This document shows positions 1-9,108 of a stretch of 47,930 bases of DNA, in pieces (position 1 is the stretch's first letter; the number at the start of each line of letters is the position of its first letter). Below the pieces are notes generated by a model, which saw nothing but the letters and a program-made list of their open reading frames with translations, ran no database searches and was not told the origin of the DNA. A program made the translations under genes and the position numbers. The DNA comes from Streptomyces sp. NRRL S-31 (lineage in GTDB: Bacteria > Actinomycetota > Actinomycetes > Streptomycetales > Streptomycetaceae), in NCBI RefSeq assembly GCF_000718775.1, contig NZ_JOCB01000063.1, positions 1 through 47,930 on the forward strand. Reading direction: 5' to 3'.

Positions 1-2
1 GG

Positions 3-245
3 CTCGGCGGGTTCGGCACGGGGGGCCTGGGCGGTCTGGGCGGGTTCGGCGCGCACGGCGCGGAGACCGGTCCGGTCCGCGCCGAGACCGACAAGGTGAT
101 GGACGACCTGCGCGACATCCTGGAGCGCCACGGGGAGGCCGGCGGGCCGGCGCAGGGCGAGGTCACCGTGCGCTGGGCCTACGAGGTGGCCGCGCCGGCC
201 GTCGCCGGGGCGGTGCTGCTGGCGATCCTGCTGGCCGTGGGCTGA
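3..245 (+). CDS. C-terminal fragment of a Gly-rich single-pass membrane protein
   Basis: The window opens inside a reading frame that ends with TGA at 243-245, and about 80 residues are visible. They start with a Gly/Leu/Phe-rich stretch (LGGFGTGG, GLGGFG), continue with a charged segment that looks helical (DKVMDDLRDILERHG), and finish with a hydrophobic segment (VAGAVLLAILLAVG) that would be a membrane helix at the extreme C-terminus. This is the layout of a tail-anchored or single-pass protein whose bulk lies upstream of the window. I do not recognise the family and infer no function. The frame and the high-GC third positions make it a real gene end. Confidence 0.6.
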   Translation, partial: LGGFGTGGLGGLGGFGAHGAETGPVRAETDKVMDDLRDILERHGEAGGPAQGEVTVRWAYEVAAPAVAGAVLLAILLAVG

Positions 246-798
246 GGCCCCGGCGCGGGGGCGGAGTGTGACCGCGGGGCGTGGTGTGCGCGGGCCGTTC
301 CGGGATGCGCGGCGTGGGTGGGGGACCGTGGGCCGCTTGGCCGCTTGGCTGCCTGATCGCCTGATCGCCCGTCCGGTGCCCGGGTCGTGGGGGTGTGGCG
401 CGCGGGGCGGGGGTGCGGTGTCCGCGGGCCGTTCCGCGGTGTGTGGCGTACGCCGGGACTGTGGGCTGCCCGCTCGCCCGCTCGCCCGGGCCCTGGGGGT
501 GCGGTGTGCGCGGGCCGTTCCGCTGTGTGTGGCGTACGCGGGGGCCGTGCGCCGCTCGCCTGCCCGCCCGCCCGGTGCTCCGGCCGTGGGGACGGGGCCG
601 CGCGTTTCGGTCGGTCGCTTCGTCGTCGGTCCGCATTCCGACTGCCGGTGCCGTGTTCCGACGGTCGGCGCCGTGCCCCGACGCCTCACCCGGAGGGGCC
701 GGAGCGCGCCGGGCGTACGGTCCGGCGCCCGGGTACGACGGAACGGGGCGCCCCGGGAGGGGCGCCCCGTTCCGTGCGTGGACTCCGTGCCGTACGCC
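246..798. repeat. Non-coding 553-bp gap with degenerate GC-rich repeats
   Basis: No credible gene lies here; the open frames are Arg/Pro/Gly-rich and overlap in several phases. The core gcgggccgttcc occurs at 290-301, 424-435 and 510-521. The last two copies are embedded in longer similar blocks that start at 411 and 497 (period 86 bp), sharing gggtgcggtgt, the core, gtgtgtggcgtacgc and then a run of cgctcgcc/cgcccg. The first copy is more diverged and 134 bp away. The 3' part holds the terminator of the convergent mutase gene. It reads as decayed tandem duplication. Confidence 0.55.
741..772 (-). terminator. Intrinsic terminator-like hairpin after the mutase gene
   Basis: A perfect 14-bp inverted repeat (gaacggggcgcccc / ggggcgccccgttc) with a ggga loop lies 26 bp past the stop of the minus-strand mutase gene. 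There is no U-tract, as is usual for Streptomyces terminators. Confidence 0.75.
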
Positions 799-2445
799 TC
801 AGATGCCGGCCGCCGCCGACAGGTCCCGCTTGACGGCCGCCAGCAGCTCGGTCGCGCGGGCGCGCGCGGCCGGCAGGCCGGTCCGGTCGGCGACCGGTAC
901 GACGACCTCCAGGTAGCACTTCAGCTTGGGCTCGGTGCCGCTCGGGCGGACGATGACCCGGGCGCCGTCGAGGGTGTAGCGCAGGCCGTCGGTGGGCGGC
1001 AGCGTGTCCGTGCCCCGGGTCAGGTCCTCGGCCCGGGTGACGGGCAGGCCCGCCAGTTCCGTCGGCGGCCGCTCGCGCAGCCGGCGCATCGCGTCGGCGA
1101 TCAGGGAGAGGTCCTGGACGCGCACCGAGAGCTGGTCGGTGGCGTGCAGGCCGTGCTCCACGGCGAGGTCGTCGAGCAGGTCCAGGAGGGTGCGGCCCTC
1201 CTCCTTCAGCGCGGACGCCAGCTCGGTGATCAGCAGCGCGGCGGTGATGCCGTCCTTGTCGCGCACGCCCTCGGGGTCCACGCAGTAGCCGAGGGCCTCC
1301 TCGTAGCCGTAGCGCAGACCGTCCACGCGGGCGATCCACTTGAAGCCGGTCAGGGTCTCCTCGTACGCCAGCCCCGCCTTCGCGGCGATCCGCCCGAGCA
1401 GCGAGGACGAGACGATCGACTCGGCGAAGGTGCCGGTCACGCCCCGGCGGACCAGGTGGGCGGCGAGCAGCGCGCCGACCTCGTCGCCGCGCAGCATCCG
1501 CCAGTCGCCGCCGTCCTCGACCGCCACCGCGCAGCGGTCGGCGTCCGGGTCGTTGGCGATGACCAGGTCCGGGCCGGTGGCGCGGGCCCGCGCGAACGCC
1601 AGGTCCATCGCGCCCGGCTCCTCCGGGTTCGGGAACGCGACCGTGGGGAAGTCCGGGTCCGGGTCGGCCTGCTCGGCGACCAGCACCGGCTCCGGGAACC
1701 CGGCGCGGGCGAAGGCGGCCAGCAGGACGTCCCGGCCGACGCCGTGCATGGCCGTGTAGACCGTGCGGGCGGTGCGCGGGGAACCGGCGGACAGGACGGC
1801 GTCCGTACGGGCCAGATAGGCGTCCAGGACCGAGTCGTCCAGGACCTCCCAGCCGGACTCCGGGCGCGGCACGTCGTGCAGGGAGGCGATGGCGTCGATC
1901 CCGGCGGCGATCCCCGCGTCGGCGGGCGGCACGATCTGGGAGCCGTCGCCGAGGTACACCTTGTAGCCGTTGTCCCGGGGCGGGTTGTGGCTGGCGGTGA
2001 CCTCCACGCCGGCGACCGCGCCCAGGTGCCGTATGGCGAACGCCAGGACGGGCGTGGGCAGCGGGCGGGGGAGCACGGCGGCGCGCAGACCGGCGCCCGT
2101 CATCACGGCGGCGGTGTCCCGGGCGAAGTCGGCGGACTTGTGGCGGGCGTCGTAGCCGATGACGACGAGTCCGGCGTCGTCGCCCCCGTGCGGGGTGCCG
2201 TTCTCCTTCAGGTACGCGGCGAGGCCGGCGGCGGCGCGGATGACGACGCTGCGGTTCATGCGCATCGGGCCGGCGCCCAGTTCGCCGCGCAGGCCCGCGG
2301 TGCCGAACTGGAGGGTGCCGGCGAAGCGGGCGGCCAGCTCCTCCGTGTCACCGGCGGCGATCAGCTTGGCCAGTTCGTCGCGGGTCTCCTGGTCCGGGTC
2401 CTCCGCGAGCCAGGTCTCGGCCTTGCCGATGAGATCGTCGTGCAC
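799..2445 (-). CDS. Phospho-sugar mutase (PGM2-type phosphomannomutase/phosphoglucomutase/phosphopentomutase)
   Basis: A 548-residue alpha-D-phosphohexomutase superfamily enzyme that moves a phosphate between the C1 and C6 (or C5) positions of a sugar. All four active-site loops are visible: the phosphoserine loop TASHNP at 150-155 (Ser152), the Mg2+ loop NDPDADR at 298-304, the sugar-binding loop YEEALGY around 381-387, and the phosphate-binding loop RPSGTEPK at 500-507. The length and the TGFKWI segment near 366 resemble the PGM2 branch, which includes phosphopentomutases, more than short AlgC-type enzymes. The start is GTG, with GGAGAGG upstream. The next gene upstream on this strand, 157 bp away, is purine nucleoside phosphorylase, whose product is ribose-1-phosphate, so a phosphopentomutase role is a reasonable inference. 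Such genes are commonly labelled phosphomannomutase in Streptomyces. Confidence 0.9.
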   Translation of the reverse strand: MHDDLIGKAETWLAEDPDQETRDELAKLIAAGDTEELAARFAGTLQFGTAGLRGELGAGPMRMNRSVVIRAAAGLAAYLKENGTPHGGDDAGLVVIGYDARHKSADFARDTAAVMTGAGLRAAVLPRPLPTPVLAFAIRHLGAVAGVEVTASHNPPRDNGYKVYLGDGSQIVPPADAGIAAGIDAIASLHDVPRPESGWEVLDDSVLDAYLARTDAVLSAGSPRTARTVYTAMHGVGRDVLLAAFARAGFPEPVLVAEQADPDPDFPTVAFPNPEEPGAMDLAFARARATGPDLVIANDPDADRCAVAVEDGGDWRMLRGDEVGALLAAHLVRRGVTGTFAESIVSSSLLGRIAAKAGLAYEETLTGFKWIARVDGLRYGYEEALGYCVDPEGVRDKDGITAALLITELASALKEEGRTLLDLLDDLAVEHGLHATDQLSVRVQDLSLIADAMRRLRERPPTELAGLPVTRAEDLTRGTDTLPPTDGLRYTLDGARVIVRPSGTEPKLKCYLEVVVPVADRTGLPAARARATELLAAVKRDLSAAAGI

Positions 2446-2602
2446 CGTGGGATCAACCTCTCCGTGTTTTCCTGCTCCACTGGGGGCTCGGCCCCCGGAT
2501 GGCGGGACTCCGCCACCGGCCCCCTCCGCCCGTCCGCCCCGCCGCGTCGGTCGAGGGGCGGGCGCGGGGGTCCGTCACCGGCGCGGCAGCGCCCGGGGTC
2601 CG

Positions 2603-3427
2603 CTACAGCTTGCCCAGCACCCGGCCGAGCAGCTCGCCCATCCGGGCCGCCGAGTCGCGGCCGGCCTGGAGGACCTCCTCGTGGTTGAGGGGCTCGCCGG
2701 TCATCCCCGCGGCGAGGTTGGTGACCAGGGAGATGCCCAGCACCTCGGCGCCCGCCTCGCGCGCGGCGATCGCTTCCAGCACCGTCGACATGCCGACCAG
2801 GTCCGCGCCGATGACCCGGGCCATGCGGATCTCGGCCGGGGTCTCGTAGTGCGGGCCGGGGAACTGGGCGTAGACGCCCTCCTCCAGCGTGGGGTCGATC
2901 TCCTTGCACAGGGCGCGCAGGCGCGGCGAGTACAGGTCCGTCAGGTCGACGAAGTTGGCGCCGACGATCGGGGAGGTCGCGGTGAGGTTGATGTGGTCGC
3001 TGATCAGCACCGGCTGGCCGGGGCGCATGCCCTCGCGCAGGCCGCCGCAGCCGTTGGTGAGGACCACGGTCTTGCAGCCGGCGGCGACGGCGGTGCGCAC
3101 GCCGTGCGCCACGGCGGCGACACCGCGGCCCTCGTAGTAGTGGGTGCGGCCCAGGAAGACCAGGGCCCGCTTGTCACCGAAGGAGTACGAGCGGACCTTG
3201 CCGCCGTGCCCCTCGACGGCCGGCGGCGGGAAGCCGGGCAGCTCGGTGACCTGGAACTCGGCGTCGGGCGCGCCCAGGGCGTCGACGGCCGGAGCCCAGC
3301 CGGAGCCCATCACGAGGGCGACGTCGTGGGTCTCGGCGCCGGTGAGGGCGCGCAGGCGCGCGGCGGCGGCGTCGGCGGCGGCGTACGGGTCGCCCTGGAT
3401 GTCGTCCGGAAGAAGAGATGCGTTCAC
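2603..3427 (-). CDS. Purine nucleoside phosphorylase (trimeric type)
   Basis: A 274-residue enzyme that cleaves purine nucleosides with phosphate to give the free base and (deoxy)ribose-1-phosphate. Family marks are the phosphate loop MGSGWAP (40-46), GRTHYYEG (93-100), the conserved GPHYETPAE segment (191-199, with the base-binding Glu), GMSTVLEA (212-219) and SLVTNLAAG (233-241), whose Asn237 matches the purine-contacting Asn of trimeric PNPs. The frame is open far upstream, but GTG at 3427 (MNASLLPDD) gives the normal family length and the usual N-terminus. It probably shares a transcript with the downstream phospho-sugar mutase, which could convert its ribose-1-phosphate product. Confidence 0.93.
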   Translation of the reverse strand: MNASLLPDDIQGDPYAAADAAAARLRALTGAETHDVALVMGSGWAPAVDALGAPDAEFQVTELPGFPPPAVEGHGGKVRSYSFGDKRALVFLGRTHYYEGRGVAAVAHGVRTAVAAGCKTVVLTNGCGGLREGMRPGQPVLISDHINLTATSPIVGANFVDLTDLYSPRLRALCKEIDPTLEEGVYAQFPGPHYETPAEIRMARVIGADLVGMSTVLEAIAAREAGAEVLGISLVTNLAAGMTGEPLNHEEVLQAGRDSAARMGELLGRVLGKL

Positions 3428-3573
3428 GCCGATGAGGGTAGCCGGTTCTCGCCTACGCGCGTAGATGACAGACCTCACGGGATTGCTTTCGTTGCCTTGT
3501 CGTTTCCCACAACGGGGGCCGAAAGCGGAGGAAAGCCGCGCGAGGGCGGGGCGGACCGGCGTGGCGGGCCGGT

Positions 3574-4011
3574 TCAGCAGGGGCGCTTGCGCAGCTCCAT
3601 CACATAGTCGTGCGGCGCCCCGGCCGACTCCGCCGCGTCGGCGATCTCGCCCAGGTAGCGCGCCGACGGCAGCCCGCCCTCGTAGCTGTCGAGGACGTAC
3701 GTCCAGGCGGACTCCTCGCCGTCCAGGGTGTGCACGCGCACGCGCACCCGCCGGTAGAGGTCGAGTCCCGCGCCCTCCCACCGGTCGAGCGACTCCTCGT
3801 CCATGGGCGCGATGTCGTACAACCCGACGAAGACCTGGGCCAGCGGGTCCTCGACGATCGTCGCCAGCGCGCCCTCCCAGCTCAGCTGCTCGCCGCCGAA
3901 GGTCAGCCGCCAGCCGTTCAGCCAGCCGGTGGCGCGCAGCGGCGAGTGCGGGGCGCGGCGGGACATCAGGCGCGCGTCGAGGTTGCCGGCGTACGCGGCA
4001 TAGAGCGACAT
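3574..4011 (-). CDS. Gamma-glutamylcyclotransferase-like protein
   Basis: A 145-residue cytosolic protein of the GGCT/AIG2 fold. The N-terminal YAAYAGNLD (4-12) corresponds to the substrate-binding YGSN-type loop, and Glu79 in LDRWEGAG is at the position of the catalytic acid. The family cyclises gamma-glutamyl groups to 5-oxoproline; the exact substrate is not readable here. ATG at 4011 was chosen because the family motif begins four residues later. The gene is 146 bp upstream of the nucleoside phosphorylase on the same strand and divergent from the flavoprotein gene at 4117, with a 105-bp shared intergenic region. Confidence 0.8.
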   Translation of the reverse strand: MSLYAAYAGNLDARLMSRRAPHSPLRATGWLNGWRLTFGGEQLSWEGALATIVEDPLAQVFVGLYDIAPMDEESLDRWEGAGLDLYRRVRVRVHTLDGEESAWTYVLDSYEGGLPSARYLGEIADAAESAGAPHDYVMELRKRPC

Positions 4012-4116
4012 GCACAGAGGGTACGGCAGCCGCACCATGCGTCCCGGGCGTCCCGGGAGTGACACCGATGGCGCCGGTGGCGCCCCGGGCCGTGGCACGT
4101 TGAAGCGTGCGGGACA

Positions 4117-5565
4117 ATGGAATACGTGACTCGGATCGTGATCATCGGTGGCGGACCCGGCGGATACGAAGCGGCGCTGGTCGCCGCTCAGCTCGGCGCG
4201 GAGGTGACCGTCGTCGACTGCGACGGTCTGGGCGGGGCGTCGGTGCTGACCGACTGCGTGCCGTCGAAGACCCTTATCGCTACGGCCGAGGTGATGACCA
4301 CCTTCGACTCCTCCTACGAGGAGCTGGGCATCATCGTCGCCGACGACACCCCGCCGCTGGAGCAGACGGCCCGGGTGGTCGGGGTGGACCTCGGCAAGGT
4401 CAACCGCCGGGTGAAGCGCCTGGCGCTCGCCCAGTCGCACGACATCACCGCGTCCGTCACGCGCGCCGGTGCCCGGGTCATGCGCGGGCGCGGCCGGCTG
4501 GACGGCATGCAGGCCCTGGACGGGTCCCGGAAGGTCGTCGTCACGGCCGCCGACGGCACCGAGGAGACCCTCACCGCCGACGCCGTCCTCATCGCCACCG
4601 GCGGTCACCCGCGCGAGCTGCCCGACGCCCAGCCCGACGGCGAGCGCATCCTGAACTGGACCCAGGTCTACGACCTCACCGAGCTGCCGGAAGAGCTGAT
4701 CGTGGTCGGCTCCGGCGTCACCGGTGCCGAGTTCGCCGGCGCCTACCAGGCCCTGGGCTCCCGGGTCACCCTGGTCTCCTCCCGGGACCGGGTGCTGCCC
4801 GGCGAGGACCCGGACGCCGCGGCCGTGCTGGAGGACGTCTTCCGGCGCCGTGGCATGAACGTGATGGCCCGCTCCCGCGCGCAGTCCGCCAAGCGCGTCG
4901 GCGACAGGGTCGAGGTGACGCTGGCCGACGGCCGGGTCATCACCGGCTCGCACTGCCTGATGGCCGTCGGCGCCGTCCCGAACAGCGCGGGGCTCGGCCT
5001 GGAGGAGGCCGGCGTCAAGCTGCGCGACTCGGGCCACATCTGGACCGACAAGGTCTCGCGGACCACCGCCCCCGGCGTCTACGCGGCCGGTGACGTGACC
5101 GGTGTCTTCGCCCTCGCGTCCGTCGCCGCCATGCAGGGGCGCATCGCCATGTACCACTTCCTCGGCGACGCGGTGGCCCCGCTGAACCTGAAGGCGGTCT
5201 CCTCCAACGTCTTCACCGACCCCGAGATCGCGACGGTCGGCTACACCCAGGCGGACGTGGACGCGGGCAAGATCGACGCCCGGGTCGTCAAGCTGCCCCT
5301 GCTGCGCAACCCGCGCGCCAAGATGCAGGGCATCCGGGACGGCTTCGTGAAGATCTTCTCCCGGCCGGGCACCGGGATCGTCGTCGGCGGTGTGGTCGTG
5401 GCCCCGCGCGCCTCGGAACTGATCCACCCCATCTCGATCGCCGTCGACAACAATCTGACGGTCGAACAGATCGCGAACGCCTTCACGGTGTACCCCTCCC
5501 TTTCGGGGTCGATCGCTGAGGTCGCCCGGCAGTTGCACACCCGCAAGGCGAGCGCGGAGGCCTGA
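4117..5565 (+). CDS. FAD/NAD(P)-dependent disulfide-reductase family protein, probably NAD(P)H-quinone reductase type
   Basis: A 482-residue flavoprotein with the layout of dihydrolipoamide dehydrogenase: FAD-binding [10 protein letters not shown] near the N-terminus, an NAD(P)-binding [10 protein letters not shown] near 200, the FAD motif [10 protein letters not shown] near 320 and a C-terminal dimerisation domain. The redox site is altered. The usual CxxxxC is SVLTDC (after GGA), so one cysteine is Ser, and the C-terminal HxHPTxSE active-site motif reads TVYPSLSG, so the catalytic His is gone. This resembles mycobacterial LpdA (Rv3303c), described as an NAD(P)H:quinone reductase rather than a lipoamide dehydrogenase. 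The start may be ATG 4117 or the nearby GTG 4126; GACAAT at 4113-4118 would suit a leaderless start at 4126. Confidence 0.88.
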   Translation: MEYVTRIVIIGGGPGGYEAALVAAQLGAEVTVVDCDGLGGASVLTDCVPSKTLIATAEVMTTFDSSYEELGIIVADDTPPLEQTARVVGVDLGKVNRRVKRLALAQSHDITASVTRAGARVMRGRGRLDGMQALDGSRKVVVTAADGTEETLTADAVLIATGGHPRELPDAQPDGERILNWTQVYDLTELPEELIVVGSGVTGAEFAGAYQALGSRVTLVSSRDRVLPGEDPDAAAVLEDVFRRRGMNVMARSRAQSAKRVGDRVEVTLADGRVITGSHCLMAVGAVPNSAGLGLEEAGVKLRDSGHIWTDKVSRTTAPGVYAAGDVTGVFALASVAAMQGRIAMYHFLGDAVAPLNLKAVSSNVFTDPEIATVGYTQADVDAGKIDARVVKLPLLRNPRAKMQGIRDGFVKIFSRPGTGIVVGGVVVAPRASELIHPISIAVDNNLTVEQIANAFTVYPSLSGSIAEVARQLHTRKASAEA

Positions 5566-5691
5566 CGGCCGCCGCCGGCTCTCCCCTGGTCACGGGGGTT
5601 CGCGGCGGGCGCGGGCGGCTTGGTCGGGGCGGATGGGGTCTATATCACCTCCCGCCCCGCCCTGCGAACAACTTCTGCTATTCGCCGCAAA

Positions 5692-5704
5692 CTGCTGAAA
5701 GCAG
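5692..5704. promoter_or_regulatory. Short inverted repeat upstream of the DeoR gene
   Basis: CTGCT-GAA-AGCAG is a perfect 5-bp inverted repeat 27 bp before the GTG start of the DeoR regulator. It lies in an unusually A/T-containing stretch (5640-5731) that probably carries the promoter. Autoregulation is a guess. Confidence 0.3.
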
Positions 5705-5731
5705 ACGGTCGCTGGGGTTACTGTCAGTTTC

Positions 5732-6676
5732 GTGTTCGCTGCTGAACGTCGCCAATTGATCCTCGAAATGGTGCGAGCGAACGGTGCCGTGTCGCTCCGT
5801 GAACTCGCCCGAGTCGTCCAGACCTCCGAAGTGACCGTACGACGGGACGTGCGCGCACTGGAGGCAGAAGGACTCCTCGACCGTCGGCACGGCGGTGCCG
5901 TCCTCCCGGGCGGCTTCACGCGCGAGTCGGGCTTCCCGCAGAAGTCCCACCTCGCGACCGCCGAGAAGACGGCGATCGCCGATCTCGCCGCGGGCCTCGT
6001 CGAAGAGGGCGAGGCCATCGTGGTCGGGGCCGGTACGACCACGCAGGAGCTGGCCCGCCGCCTCGCGCGCGTGCCGGGCCTGACGGTCGTCACCAACTCC
6101 CTCCTGGTGGCCCAGGCGTTGGCCCACGCCAACCGGGTGGAGGTGGTGATGACCGGGGGCACCCTGCGCGGTTCCAACTACGCCCTCGTCGGCTCCGGCG
6201 CCGAACAGTCCCTCCAGGGGCTGCGCGTCTCCAGGGCCTTCCTCTCCGGGAGCGGTCTGACGGCCGAACGCGGCCTGTCCACCTCCAACATGCTCTCGGC
6301 GTCCGTCGACCGGGCCCTCGTCCAGGCCGCCGCGGAGGTGGTGGTCCTCGCCGACCACACCAAGCTCGGCACCGACACGATGTTCCAGACCGTGCCGACG
6401 GACCTGATCACCCGGCTGGTCACCGACGAACCGCCGGCCCACGACGACCGCGCCGGTACGGAGTTGCAGGCGCTCGCCGACCAGGGCGTGCAGATCGCCG
6501 TTGCGGGGGCGAGCGGGAACCCGGGGGGTGACCAGGTCCCGGCGGGCCGCCGTACTCCCCTGCCGGGACCGCGCAGGGGTCATGTACCGGGTGCCACGGC
6601 CCTGCGCTCCGCCGCGGGACTGGGAGAGCCCGCGGGAGCCGACCGGGGCCGGGTCGCGGACCTGCGCCGCCGCTGA
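5732..6676 (+). CDS. DeoR/GlpR-family transcriptional regulator
   Basis: A 314-residue repressor-type protein. The N-terminal winged helix carries the DeoR signature (VSLRELARVVQTSEVTVRRD about 20-39, then EGLLDRRHGGAV). The following DeoR C-terminal sensor domain, of the phosphosugar-isomerase-like fold, has GAGTTTQELARRL, TVVTNSLLVAQAL, MTGGTLR and VVLADHTKLG. The fold normally ends near residue 255. About 60 further residues here are rich in Gly, Pro and Arg and end VADLRRR; the reading frame is continuous, so this is an extension and not an obvious frameshift. The GTG start at 5732 puts the helix-turn-helix in the normal place. The effector is unknown. There is no sugar operon next to it, so the target is not evident. 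Confidence 0.88.
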   Translation: MFAAERRQLILEMVRANGAVSLRELARVVQTSEVTVRRDVRALEAEGLLDRRHGGAVLPGGFTRESGFPQKSHLATAEKTAIADLAAGLVEEGEAIVVGAGTTTQELARRLARVPGLTVVTNSLLVAQALAHANRVEVVMTGGTLRGSNYALVGSGAEQSLQGLRVSRAFLSGSGLTAERGLSTSNMLSASVDRALVQAAAEVVVLADHTKLGTDTMFQTVPTDLITRLVTDEPPAHDDRAGTELQALADQGVQIAVAGASGNPGGDQVPAGRRTPLPGPRRGHVPGATALRSAAGLGEPAGADRGRVADLRRR

Positions 6677-6854
6677 CCGCCCCCACCGGACGGCGCCCAC
6701 CGGGTGTGGGGCCCGGCCGATGGCCCGCGGGGAGACGGGCCACGGGCCCGCGCGCCCTCACCCACCCTCACGCCGGGGGGCTCCGCCGCCTTGCCCCTCG
6801 CCGGGTTTCTGCCGCGTTGGCTCTCGCCGGAGCCTCCGCCGCGGTGTCCGCCGC

Positions 6855-7194
6855 AGCGCCGGGGCCTTTTGCGACAGGCACGCCGCCCGTGCGGGGCTTG
6901 CGCTGCTGCCTGCCGTGCGCCCAGGCGGGGCTGTCCCCGCTGCCTCCCGCGCGCCCTTCGGGGGTTTCGCCGCCGAGTCCGAGTCCGTGTCCGTGCCGGT
7001 GCCTGCGCTGCGTTCCGGGTGGCCGTGCGGGGTTGTCCTCGCTGCCTCCCGCGCGCCTGCGCGGGGTTCTCGCCGCTGCGTTCCGCGTGCTCGTGCGGAG
7101 TCGTCCCCGCTGTGTCACGCGTGTCCGTGCGGTTCTCGCCGCCCGCCTTACGCGCGCCCTCAAGGGGCTTTCGTCCTCTTCCGTGACCGTGCCC
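6855..7194. repeat. Degenerate tandem array, exact 34-bp period, about ten units
   Basis: Units start at 6855, 6889, 6923, 6957, 6991, 7025, 7059, 7093, 7127 and 7161. The well-conserved units begin gtgcgggg or similar and carry a gctgcctcccg-like core at unit positions 17-27; the core is in register at 6889, 6923, 6991, 7025, 7059 and 7093. Outer units are more diverged. Since 34 is not a multiple of 3, the array cannot encode a regular repeat protein in one frame, and it explains why three overlapping frames stay open. Confidence 0.75.
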
Positions 7195-7281
7195 CGGCGC
7201 CCGCGCCGCGCCCCCGGTCGGCCGAGTGATGCCGTCGGCCCGGAATCGCCGTCGGTCGAGTGACGGCGTCGGCCGGGAACG

Positions 7282-7317
7282 GCGTCGGCCCCCGGCGGGT
7301 GTGCCGGGGGCCGACGC
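7282..7317 (-). terminator. Terminator hairpin after accA2
   Basis: A perfect 15-bp inverted repeat (gcgtcggcccccggc / gccgggggccgacgc) with a gggtgt loop starts 18 bp past the accA2 stop. It can also stop transcripts coming from the convergent DeoR side. Confidence 0.8.
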
Positions 7318-7335
7318 GCTGTCGTGCGGGGCGGG

Positions 7336-9108
7336 TCAGTCCTTGATCTCGCAGATCGCCGCGCCCGAGGTGATGGACGCGCCGACGTCGGCGGTCAGGC
7401 CCTTGATGGTGCCCGCCTTGTGGGCGTTGAGGGGCTGCTCCATCTTCATGGCCTCCAGGACGACGACCAGGTCGCCTTCCTGGACCTCCTGGCCCTCCTC
7501 GACGGCGATCTTCACGATCGTGCCCTGCATCGGCGAGGCGAGGGTGTCGCCGGAGGCGACCGGGCCCGACTTCTTCGCCGCGCGGCGCTTCGGCTTGGCG
7601 CCGGCCGCCAGACCCGTGCGGGCCAGGCTCATGCCCAGCGACGCCGGCAGGGAGACCTCAAGGCGCTTGCCGCCGACCTCGACCACGACCGTCTCGCGGC
7701 CGCCGTCCTCCTCCGCCTCGACGTCGGCCGGGGCGGCGAACGGCTTGATCTCGTTGACGAACTCGGTCTCGATCCAGCGGGTGTGGACCGTGAAGGGATC
7801 CGCCGAGCCGGTCAGCTCCGGGGCGAACGCCGTGTCCCGGACGACCGCGCGGTGGAACGGGATGGCCGTGGCCATGCCCTCCACCTGGAACTCGTCCAGG
7901 GCACGCGCGGCCCGCTCCAGCGCCTCCTTGCGGGTGCGGCCGGTCACGATCAGCTTGGCGAGCAGCGAGTCCCAGGCGGGGCCGATCACGCTGCCGGCCT
8001 CCACGCCCGCGTCCAGGCGGACGCCGGGGCCGGAGGGCGCGTCGAACCGGGTCACCGTGCCGGGGGCCGGGAGGAAGTTGCGGCCCGGGTCCTCGCCGTT
8101 GATGCGGAACTCGAACGAGTGACCGCGCAGCACCGGGTCGCCGTAGCCCAGCTCCTCGCCGTCGGCGATGCGGAACATCTCGCGGACCAGGTCGACGCCG
8201 GCGACCTCCTCGGTCACCGGGTGCTCGACCTGGAGCCGGGTGTTGACCTCCAGGAAGGAGATCGTGCCGTCCTGGCCGACCAGGAACTCACAGGTGCCGG
8301 CGCCCTCGTAGCCGGCCTCCTTCAGGATGGCCTTCGAGGCGCGGTACAGCTCGGCGACCTGCTCCTCGGAGAGGAACGGCGCCGGGGCCTCCTCCACCAG
8401 CTTCTGGTGGCGGCGCTGGAGCGAGCAGTCACGGGTGGAGACCACGACCACGTTGCCGTGCTTGTCGGCCAGGCACTGGGTCTCGACGTGGCGGGGCCGG
8501 TCCAGGTAGCGCTCGACGAAGCACTCGCCGCGGCCGAACGCGGCCACCGCCTCACGGACGGCGGAGTCGTACAGCTCCGGGACCTCTTCGAGGGTGCGGG
8601 CGACCTTCAGACCACGGCCGCCACCACCGAAGGCGGCCTTGATGGCGATCGGCAGGCCGTGCTCCTCGGCGAACGCCACGACCTCGTCGGCGCCGGAGAC
8701 CGGGTCGGGCGTGCCGGCCACCAGCGGGGCGCCGGCGCGCTGGGCGATGTGCCGGGCGGCGACCTTGTCACCCAGGTCGCGGATGGCCTGCGGCGGCGGG
8801 CCGATCCAGGTCAGGCCGGCGTCCAGGACGGCCTGCGCGAACTCGGCGTTCTCCGAGAGAAAGCCGTAGCCGGGGTGTACGGCGTCCGCGCCGGACTCGC
8901 GCGCCGCGTTCAGGATCTTGTCGATGACCAGGTAACTGGTGGCCGGGGTGTCACCGCCCAGGGCGAACGCCTCATCCGCGGCGCGGACATGCAGAGCGTC
9001 CCGGTCCGGGTCGGCGTATACGGCCACGCTCGCGATCCCGGCGTCCCGGCAGGCCCGGGCCACGCGGACAGCGATTTCGCCACGGTTGGCGATGAGCACC
9101 TTGCGCAC
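7336..9108 (-). CDS. accA2: Acetyl/propionyl-CoA carboxylase alpha subunit (biotin carboxylase fused to biotin carboxyl carrier)
   Basis: A 590-residue biotinylated subunit that carboxylates its own biotin with ATP and bicarbonate and passes the carboxyl group to a beta subunit such as PccB. The biotin-carboxylase part begins at [14 protein letters not shown], with the ATP-grasp glycine loop GGGGRGLK, the [15 protein letters not shown] segment and FRINGEDP. The C-terminal carrier domain has EAMKMEQPL with the biotinylation Lys at about 555, 36 residues from the end as in the family. The frame is open 59 codons further upstream, but GTG at 9108 is preceded by AGGAGGG and gives the known length of the S. 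coelicolor protein. A Lys/Arg/Ala-rich linker (KPKRRAAKK) joins the two halves. The ligase birA and subunits pccB and pccE lie 2-5 kb away. Confidence 0.96.
   Translation of the reverse strand: MRKVLIANRGEIAVRVARACRDAGIASVAVYADPDRDALHVRAADEAFALGGDTPATSYLVIDKILNAARESGADAVHPGYGFLSENAEFAQAVLDAGLTWIGPPPQAIRDLGDKVAARHIAQRAGAPLVAGTPDPVSGADEVVAFAEEHGLPIAIKAAFGGGGRGLKVARTLEEVPELYDSAVREAVAAFGRGECFVERYLDRPRHVETQCLADKHGNVVVVSTRDCSLQRRHQKLVEEAPAPFLSEEQVAELYRASKAILKEAGYEGAGTCEFLVGQDGTISFLEVNTRLQVEHPVTEEVAGVDLVREMFRIADGEELGYGDPVLRGHSFEFRINGEDPGRNFLPAPGTVTRFDAPSGPGVRLDAGVEAGSVIGPAWDSLLAKLIVTGRTRKEALERAARALDEFQVEGMATAIPFHRAVVRDTAFAPELTGSADPFTVHTRWIETEFVNEIKPFAAPADVEAEEDGGRETVVVEVGGKRLEVSLPASLGMSLARTGLAAGAKPKRRAAKKSGPVASGDTLASPMQGTIVKIAVEEGQEVQEGDLVVVLEAMKMEQPLNAHKAGTIKGLTADVGASITSGAAICEIKD

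Larger units (their letters stand above)
6677..7335. other. Non-coding 659-bp convergent intergenic region
   Basis: The region lies between the stop codons of the DeoR gene and accA2. All three plus-strand frames are open over long stretches, but only because of the 34-bp tandem array annotated separately. No frame has a recognisable protein or a good ribosome site. Between 7216 and about 7290 a second, looser duplication (ggtcg-agtga-gtcggcc blocks) runs into the terminator hairpin. Confidence 0.6.

Noticed and set aside
268..2688. 806-residue open frame antisense to the mutase gene
   Set aside because: High-GC DNA keeps the frame opposite a real gene open. The translation is Gly/Arg/Val/Gln-rich without family motifs, while the minus strand has all four mutase motifs.
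6855..7194. CRISPR array
   Set aside because: The 34-bp units are contiguous and degenerate, with no unique spacers, and no cas gene is in the window.
6704..7263. Three overlapping Arg/Cys/Pro-rich frames (150-240 residues)
   Set aside because: They arise from the 34-bp array, whose period cycles through all three frames. No ribosome site fits, and no frame has protein-like composition.
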